DNA of 39,024 bases, taken from NCBI GenBank assembly GCA_965555375.1, contig CBEWDL010000003.1, forward strand, positions 1-39,024. Reading direction: 5' to 3'. Made by a program: the position numbers and the translations under genes. The notes below the pieces were generated by a model. The model had not been told where the DNA came from. It ran no database searches and worked only from the letters and a program-made list of their open reading frames with translations. Below are positions 34,061-39,024 of this stretch, in pieces. This DNA comes from CBDVBL01 sp965555375 (GTDB lineage Bacteria > Zixibacteria > MSB-5A5 > UBA10806). The stretch's first letter is position 1. The number at the start of each line of letters is the position of its first letter.

Positions 34061-35149
34061 ATGGGAAAGAAAAAAGTCTTGATAGGATTATCCGGGGGCG
34101 TCGATAGCTCCGTTGCGGCGGCTTTGCTGGTGGAACAGGGGTATGATGTTATCGGCGTTACGCTGAAACTTTACGATTATGCTGAACTCGATTTCGATCC
34201 TCCCGACGGCGGCTGCTGCTCTATCAGTCTGATCGATGACGCCCGAAGCGTATGTTCCCGGCTGAACATCCCGCACTACGTCCTGGATCTGAGAGACTCA
34301 TTTCAGAGAAACGTTATCGACGATTTTATGGAATCTTACAGCCGCGGGCGAACACCGAATCCTTGCGTCAACTGCAATACACATATCAAATGGGGGGAGA
34401 TGCTAAAAATTGCCGATAAGCTCGGATGCCAATTTGTTGCAACAGGACATTACGCCCGGATCGATCGCTCGTATAAGATTCCTCGCCTGTTAAAAGGATT
34501 GGATAGATCCCGGGATCAATCCTATGCTCTGTGGGGGATACCGCGTGACACACTGGCCCGCACGTTGCTCCCTCTCGGCGAACTCACCAAGCGGGAGACA
34601 AGAGAGATTGCAAAACGCAATAATTTCCGCAACGCAGAGCGCCCCGACAGCCAGGAGATATGTTTCGTTCCCGCAGGCGACTATTCCTATATAATCCGCC
34701 AGAGGTTCGGGAATAACAATCCATCGTTGAAGCCCGGTCCCATTTACAATAGCGAAGGCAAGACTATCGGAGAGCACAAGGGTTATGCCAACTATACAAT
34801 CGGTCAGAGGCGGGGACTGGGCATATCTTATCCAGCGCCCCTGTATGTCACCAGGATCAACCCGGATGATGGGAGTATCACGGTTGGCGTCAAGGAGCGG
34901 TTGTTTGCCACGCGTTTTACCGTTGTGAGAGTAAATCTATTGGTATCAAGTGAAGAAATACCGGGTAAGATTGATGTTAAAATTAGATATCGTCACCGGG
35001 CCCGCGCCGCCACGTTAAGGTTAAAAGGCGATAACGGAGAAGTAATTTTTGATGAGCCGCAGAGAGCGATTACGCCGGGCCAATCGGCGGTATTTTACGA
35101 TGATGATCTGGTGATAGGCGGGGGAGCTATAGTAAAAGTGCTCGGCTGA
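34061..35149 (+). CDS. mnmA: tRNA-specific 2-thiouridylase MnmA
   Basis: A 362-residue ATP-pyrophosphatase that puts sulfur on U34 of Lys, Glu and Gln tRNAs. P-loop SGGVDSS (11-17), catalytic C102 in TPNPCVNCN, and partner C201 in SQEICFVP are all present. Also typical are the TGHYARI strand, the KDQS-like SRDQSYALW segment and the C-terminal barrel (GLGISYPAPLYV, ITPGQSAVFYDDD). Length matches the family. Its sulfur comes from a cysteine desulfurase, encoded 51 bases upstream. There is no conventional ribosome site within 15 bases of the ATG. Confidence 0.93.
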   Translation: MGKKKVLIGLSGGVDSSVAAALLVEQGYDVIGVTLKLYDYAELDFDPPDGGCCSISLIDDARSVCSRLNIPHYVLDLRDSFQRNVIDDFMESYSRGRTPNPCVNCNTHIKWGEMLKIADKLGCQFVATGHYARIDRSYKIPRLLKGLDRSRDQSYALWGIPRDTLARTLLPLGELTKRETREIAKRNNFRNAERPDSQEICFVPAGDYSYIIRQRFGNNNPSLKPGPIYNSEGKTIGEHKGYANYTIGQRRGLGISYPAPLYVTRINPDDGSITVGVKERLFATRFTVVRVNLLVSSEEIPGKIDVKIRYRHRARAATLRLKGDNGEVIFDEPQRAITPGQSAVFYDDDLVIGGGAIVKVLG

Positions 35150-35173
35150 TTGTCTGCAATCCGGACAATTGAG

Positions 35174-35202
35174 TTGACATAAAGACGTAAGCAGAATAAA
35201 TT
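35174..35202 (+). promoter_or_regulatory. Candidate promoter for the UPF0173 gene
   Basis: A perfect TTGACA at 35174-35179 is followed after 17 bases by TAAATT at 35197-35202. The -10 is weak (four of six). It would transcribe the hydrolase and the envelope genes that follow. Confidence 0.45.
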
Positions 35203-35228
35203 CATGACGAAGACAGGGAGGATATATT

Positions 35229-35915
35229 ATGGTGAAAGTCACATTTATAGGACATTCGTGCTTTTTTCTGGAGAGCGGTTCTCACAAGATCTTGATCGAT
35301 CCGTTTATCACGGGAAACCCGGTTGCCAGGGCATCGAAGGAGCATAAGAAGGCTGATTTTATCCTTATAAGCCACGGTCACGGCGACCATCTGGGAGATG
35401 CCGTGAAGCTGGCCAAAGGATCGGGAGCCACGGTTATTTCAAACTTCGAGATCTGCACCTATTGTGAATCCCAGGGGGTTGAGAAGACTCATCCTCTGCA
35501 TATTGGCGGTGGCAACAAATTTCCTTTTGGCTCCGTGAAATTGACCATCGCTCATCACGGTTCCACCCTGGGAGATAAACTTGAATACGGTGGGAATCCC
35601 GCGGGATTCATTATCCGCACCGATGGAAAGGTGATATATCATTCCGGAGATACGGGACTGTTTCTGGATATGAGGCTAATCGGCGAACTGGATAGTATCG
35701 ACCTGGCGCTTCTACCGATCGGGGGCAATTTCACCATGGATATTCCAGACGCCATCAAAGCCGTGGAATTCTTAAAACCGAAAAAGGCGATCCCCATGCA
35801 CTATAATACGTTCGACCTTATAGCCTGTGACCCCGAAGATTTCGTAAACGGCATCAAGCCCCTGGGGGTCGAAGGGATTGCCCTCGGCTTCGGTGAAAGC
35901 TACGAATTGAATTGA
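35229..35915 (+). CDS. UPF0173 metal-dependent hydrolase (metallo-beta-lactamase fold)
   Basis: A 228-residue protein with VTFIGHSCFFLE at the start, ILIDPFITGNP (21-31), and the metal motif ISHGHGDHLGD (H49, H51, D53, H54). Further ligands are likely in LTIAHHGS and YHSGDTG, and the final His in PKKAIPMHYNTFD. This matches UPF0173 throughout. Members hydrolyse unknown substrates. The ribosome site is AGGGAGG. It has no signal peptide, so it is cytoplasmic. It overlaps or abuts the peptidase gene that follows, but no functional link is evident. Confidence 0.88.
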   Translation: MVKVTFIGHSCFFLESGSHKILIDPFITGNPVARASKEHKKADFILISHGHGDHLGDAVKLAKGSGATVISNFEICTYCESQGVEKTHPLHIGGGNKFPFGSVKLTIAHHGSTLGDKLEYGGNPAGFIIRTDGKVIYHSGDTGLFLDMRLIGELDSIDLALLPIGGNFTMDIPDAIKAVEFLKPKKAIPMHYNTFDLIACDPEDFVNGIKPLGVEGIALGFGESYELN

Positions 35916-35920
35916 GTGCG

Positions 35921-36889
35921 ATGTCGATTTTCGCTCATAAAGCCCGGAAAATCATTCTGGGCTTTTGTTTTATAATCGCCTTATCAGCGCCATCGGATCA
36001 ATTATGGTCACAGACGACTCCAACAGGGCTATTTGAGGTTTTCCCCGCCGATGATATTTATGCTGATTCCGCTCGGTACTATTTAGAATACTTCCAGGAT
36101 ATTCTCGCCAATCTATTGGGAGAATCGCTCGATACGACAGTTACAGTATATCTGGCTGCCAGCGAGGACGAATTTTCACAAACCACGGGGCCGTCGATTC
36201 CTGACTGGGGCGCCGGCGTAGCCTTATTGGAATACAATAGAATTGTTATTAAATCTCCAAAATATATGAGGATTGGAAAATCTTTCAGGGAGTTAATCGG
36301 CCATGAATTGACCCATATTATGCTCCACCGCGCCGCTGGAGGCCGCTGGCTGCCGCGATGGATTCATGAAGGGTTGGCCATGCATGTTTCCGGTGAATGG
36401 AGCATAGGCCAGGATATACTCGTGGCCAGAGCCGCCTGGACGAAAAACCTTATCCAACTCCATCGTCTGGAGGGAATGTCAGTATTCAACGGGGCCAAGG
36501 CGAATCTGGCTTACACTGAATCGTATCTGGCAGTATCGAGTCTTCTAAAAAAGGGGGATCCCTTTCTGCTTGCAGATTTATTAGCGCTGTATAGAAATAC
36601 CAACGATTTTCTCCATAGCTTCCGCGTGGTGGTCGGTACCGATTACAGTCGATGGACAAACAATTGGTTTGAGAGGACATCTATGCAATATCATCTTTTA
36701 TTATTTATTTTTGATTGGAAACTATTCTGGCTGGCTTTACCCTTGTTTATAATCCTTCTGTTTCTATTGAAGAGAAGGCAAAACGTAAAGACAAAGAGAC
36801 GCTGGAAGATTGAGGAGCGGCTCAATCCGCCGGACGACAGCTATAAGCAATATTTCGATGGCTACTACGATGAAGAAAATCAGGCATAG
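35921..36889 (+). CDS. Membrane-anchored MA-family zinc peptidase
   Basis: A 322-residue exported protein with a signal peptide or anchor (about 8-24) and a C-terminal transmembrane helix (about 250-275) followed by a basic cytoplasmic tail. The gluzincin motif HELTH (128-132) plus the third ligand in WIHEGLAMHVSG (E150) marks it as an MA-like peptidase (Pfam MA_2 type). The catalytic domain would lie in the periplasm. The ATG at 35921 is taken; a TTG at 35912 overlapping the previous stop codon is an alternative, and neither has a strong ribosome site. Substrate unknown; envelope-protein quality control is a guess. Confidence 0.72.
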   Translation: MSIFAHKARKIILGFCFIIALSAPSDQLWSQTTPTGLFEVFPADDIYADSARYYLEYFQDILANLLGESLDTTVTVYLAASEDEFSQTTGPSIPDWGAGVALLEYNRIVIKSPKYMRIGKSFRELIGHELTHIMLHRAAGGRWLPRWIHEGLAMHVSGEWSIGQDILVARAAWTKNLIQLHRLEGMSVFNGAKANLAYTESYLAVSSLLKKGDPFLLADLLALYRNTNDFLHSFRVVVGTDYSRWTNNWFERTSMQYHLLLFIFDWKLFWLALPLFIILLFLLKRRQNVKTKRRWKIEERLNPPDDSYKQYFDGYYDEENQA

Positions 36890-37751
36890 ACTGGAACATG
36901 TCGCCGTTTTTACGCTGATTTTTGTTTTAAATCTTATTCCATACAGGCTGGCGCTTTTGGTCGGCGATGTGGTTGGTTTTCTGGGCTTTACGATTCTCAG
37001 AATCAGGCGGAAGGTCACCCTGAATAATCTGAAAAAATCGTTTAAGGATCAATTCAGCGATCACGAATATGTGAGAATTGGCGCCAGAACATACAGGTAT
37101 ATAGCCCGGGGGATGATTGAATTCGGCCTGTTCCCGACACTTGAGAAGAAAAATCTTCAGAAATTCTTGACCATACAGGGGCTGGAAAATCTTCAGAAGA
37201 TCAGCGAGGGAGGCCGGGGGGGCGTGCTGGTAACCGGCCATTTCGGAAGCTGGGAGCTCATGGGAGCTTTTGTGGCTGCAAACGGCTGGCCTATCGATTA
37301 TCTCGTGGGAGAACAGCATAATATTCAGGTTAATAGGTTAATGAACGATCATCGCCGGATGTTCGGAATCGGACTGATCGAGATGGGAGTCGCCGCCCGG
37401 GGGGTGATCAAGGCAGTGCGCAACGGCCACATGGTCTGCATGCTCTCGGATCAGGATGCCGGTTCCGACGGCGTTGTAGTTGAATTTCTAGGTAGACCGG
37501 CATCCACACCCAAAGGGCCGGCGGCATTTGCCTTGAAGACGGGCGCGCCATTGGCCTGTAGTTTTATTATCAGGGAGGGTCTTAAGCAGAAAATTGTGAT
37601 AGAACCACCCTTCGATTTCACTCCTACAGGGAACAAAGACGAAGATATCAAACAGTTAACGCAGGCATACACAAGCCTGCTGGAGAAATACGTCAGGGAA
37701 TATCCCGATCATTACTTCTGGCCCCACCGGCGCTGGAAATCGACATCGTGA
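36870..37751 (+). CDS. Lipid A late acyltransferase, LpxL/HtrB-like
   Basis: A 293-residue lysophospholipid-type acyltransferase with an N-terminal membrane helix (about 11-32). The catalytic HX4E motif is VTGHFGSWELMG with H124 and E129. RNGHMVCMLSDQDAG and FLGRPASTPKGPAAFALKTGAPL follow, as in LpxL/LpxM. The end YPDHYFWPHRRWKS matches the family's C-terminal WxHRRW-type motif. It likely adds a secondary acyl chain to lipid A at the inner membrane, supporting an LPS-bearing outer membrane. ATG at 36870 is preferred; an in-frame ATG at 36858 is equally possible, and both overlap the peptidase gene. Confidence 0.85.
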   Translation: MKKIRHRLEHVAVFTLIFVLNLIPYRLALLVGDVVGFLGFTILRIRRKVTLNNLKKSFKDQFSDHEYVRIGARTYRYIARGMIEFGLFPTLEKKNLQKFLTIQGLENLQKISEGGRGGVLVTGHFGSWELMGAFVAANGWPIDYLVGEQHNIQVNRLMNDHRRMFGIGLIEMGVAARGVIKAVRNGHMVCMLSDQDAGSDGVVVEFLGRPASTPKGPAAFALKTGAPLACSFIIREGLKQKIVIEPPFDFTPTGNKDEDIKQLTQAYTSLLEKYVREYPDHYFWPHRRWKSTS

Positions 37752-39024
37752 ATCCCAAAAACCGATCAATTTTTTCCAGACGTCCGGCGCTGGTTGCCCT
37801 CCTTTTTTATCTGGCCGGTATATTCATATCACTAAGCCTCCAGGTGCATTATCTGGTTCCCCTGGCTCTGACGGTAGCATCTTTAATTGCCGTCATTTAT
37901 ATCTATTTGAAAGATGCCGGGAAATGGATAGGGTGGTCTGCCGCTTTGCTTCTGGTCTTCCTGGGTTGGTTTAACACGAATCTATCCACCGGATCGTTTC
38001 CTCCCAACCATATCAAAAACCTTGCTGAACCGGGTGGAAAGGTAGAGTTGGCAGGTCACGTAGTCGAAGAACCGGATATCAGAGAAGATAGAACGTATAT
38101 AGTTGTAGAGGCCGACTCCGTCTTAATAGGACGATACTGGATTCCATCCATGGGGAGGGTCCGGGCGAAAGTAAACAACGGTGGCAGTCGTTACAATCAC
38201 GCCGACATCGTAATGATAACCGGCTACCTGTATGAGCCTAAAGGGCCGAGAAACCCCGGCGGTTTCGATTACGGCGCCTACCTCCGAGCCAAGGGTATAT
38301 TCGCCGCAATGTCTGTCAGCGGCCCCCATAATATAACAATAATAGAAAAGGGGCAGTCATTCCTATCGACAGTTGTAACACCATTGAGGGGTTATCTTAT
38401 ATCGAAGACCAGGGAGTATCTATCACCGGTCCCGGCGGCTATTCTATCGGGATTCATTCTGGGGGAAAGGCGGGATATCCCCGAGGAATATCAAACGCTT
38501 TTCAGGAACACCGGTACGCTTCATCTGATGGCCGTATCCGGCTCTAATGTCGCAATGGTGATAGTGATTTTCGCATTTCCTCTCGCTTTGCTTGGCCTGC
38601 CGCGAACAATAAGGGTTATATTGCTCCTGGGGGTCATCCTTTTCTTTGCGCTTCTGACACGTATGGAGCCGTCGGTGGTCAGGGCGTCCATAATAGCCTC
38701 TGTGGGGCTTGTGGCCTACGGCTGGATTCGGAAACCGGATTATATCAATGTATTGGGTTTCGCCGGTTTAATAATGTTGCTGTGGAGGCCGATGCAGATT
38801 TTTGATGTTGGCCTGCAGTTATCTTTCGCTGCAACATTCGCCATAATATATGCCTTGCCGCATATATTGAGCTGGCTGTCATTTCTAAACCGCATGAAGC
38901 TACGCTGGCTATCCTGGATCTTGGCGCTCTCGCTCAGCACCGTGGCCGCTCAATTGGCGGTTATGCCGCTTCTGGCGCGATATTTCAATAACATGCCGCT
39001 GGCCGGCATGTTATTGAAATATCG
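37748..39024 (+). CDS. comEC: ComEC/Rec2 DNA-uptake channel, N-terminal part
   Basis: The gene starts with GTG at 37748 overlapping the previous TGA (GTGA) and runs off the right edge after about 425 codons. Three hydrophobic segments near the start are followed by an OB-like periplasmic domain (DUF4131) with KPGNPRN-like YEPKGPRNPGGFDYGAYLRAKGI, then the competence domain with FRNTGTLHLMAVSGSNVAMV, which matches the family's typical HLLAISGLH motif. ComEC forms the inner-membrane channel for single-stranded DNA during natural transformation. The type IV pilus in this window, including PilT, could act as the uptake pilus. The last 21 bases may be an assembly artefact. Confidence 0.88.
   Translation, partial: MNPKNRSIFSRRPALVALLFYLAGIFISLSLQVHYLVPLALTVASLIAVIYIYLKDAGKWIGWSAALLLVFLGWFNTNLSTGSFPPNHIKNLAEPGGKVELAGHVVEEPDIREDRTYIVVEADSVLIGRYWIPSMGRVRAKVNNGGSRYNHADIVMITGYLYEPKGPRNPGGFDYGAYLRAKGIFAAMSVSGPHNITIIEKGQSFLSTVVTPLRGYLISKTREYLSPVPAAILSGFILGERRDIPEEYQTLFRNTGTLHLMAVSGSNVAMVIVIFAFPLALLGLPRTIRVILLLGVILFFALLTRMEPSVVRASIIASVGLVAYGWIRKPDYINVLGFAGLIMLLWRPMQIFDVGLQLSFAATFAIIYALPHILSWLSFLNRMKLRWLSWILALSLSTVAAQLAVMPLLARYFNNMPLAGMLLKY
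38978..39024. repeat. Perfect 21-bp inverted repeat ending exactly at the window edge
   Basis: The arm at 38978-38998 (starting CGATATTTCAATAACATG) is the exact reverse complement of 39004-39024, with a five-base CTGGC loop. It lies inside the comEC coding frame. A hairpin that ends precisely at the end of the sequence is typical of an assembly fold-back. Confidence 0.8.

Noticed and set aside
35150..35170. Hairpin after mnmA (TTGTC/GGACAA) as a terminator
   Set aside because: The stem is only five to six bases and no T-run follows on the plus strand.

Overview
The window is bacterial and comes from a Gram-negative (diderm) organism. It encodes a PilQ secretin, an Omp85/TamA barrel protein with its TamB partner, a PorV-like barrel protein and a late lipid A acyltransferase. 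The mix of PorV-like proteins, Ig-repeat lipoproteins, PilX-like proteins and GC near 50% suggests a little-cultured lineage of the FCB superphylum or a relative such as Zixibacteria. That placement is an inference; there is no rRNA gene or lineage marker here. No tRNA, rRNA, CRISPR array, transposase or prophage gene was seen.

Layout. 1-2604: minus-strand genes of lower apparent GC (a barrel protein cut by the left edge, a PorV-like protein, an isolated HEPN-domain protein). 2807-5406: a divergent threonine-degradation pair, kbl and an epimerase-type threonine dehydrogenase, with clusters of short palindromes on both sides of the dehydrogenase. 5729-7171: a DUF401 membrane protein and a 65-residue membrane protein. 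7268-9651: an ECF sigma factor, its zinc-finger anti-sigma factor and an HtrA/PDZ protein whose catalytic Asp position is Gly.

9823-25819: one long type IV pilus operon with a clear promoter at the front and a strong terminator at the end. The order is pilA, pilT, two minor pilins, two large PilX-like paralogues, pilM-N-O-P-Q, a 933-residue lipoprotein of Ig-like repeats, pilB and pilC. It supplies major and minor pilins, alignment complex, secretin, platform protein and both the extension and retraction motors. The prepilin peptidase PilD is not in the window. The second PilX-like paralogue is interrupted by an in-frame TAG, after which the conserved C-terminus continues in the same frame.

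25833-39024: a carboxymuconolactone-decarboxylase-like protein, tamB, tamA-like, a class I amidotransferase hydrolase, a cysteine desulfurase and mnmA (a sulfur relay for tRNA thiolation, separated by a terminator-like hairpin), a UPF0173 hydrolase, a membrane-anchored MA-type peptidase, an LpxL-like acyltransferase and a comEC gene cut by the right edge. The last 47 bases are a perfect hairpin ending exactly at the window edge, which may be an assembly artefact.

Most novel points: the sigma/anti-sigma/atypical-HtrA cassette directly upstream of the pilus operon, with a shared GGAACTCC element before both units; the Ig-repeat lipoprotein inside the pilus operon; the amber-interrupted paralogue; the HEPN gene; and the hairpin between desulfurase and mnmA.
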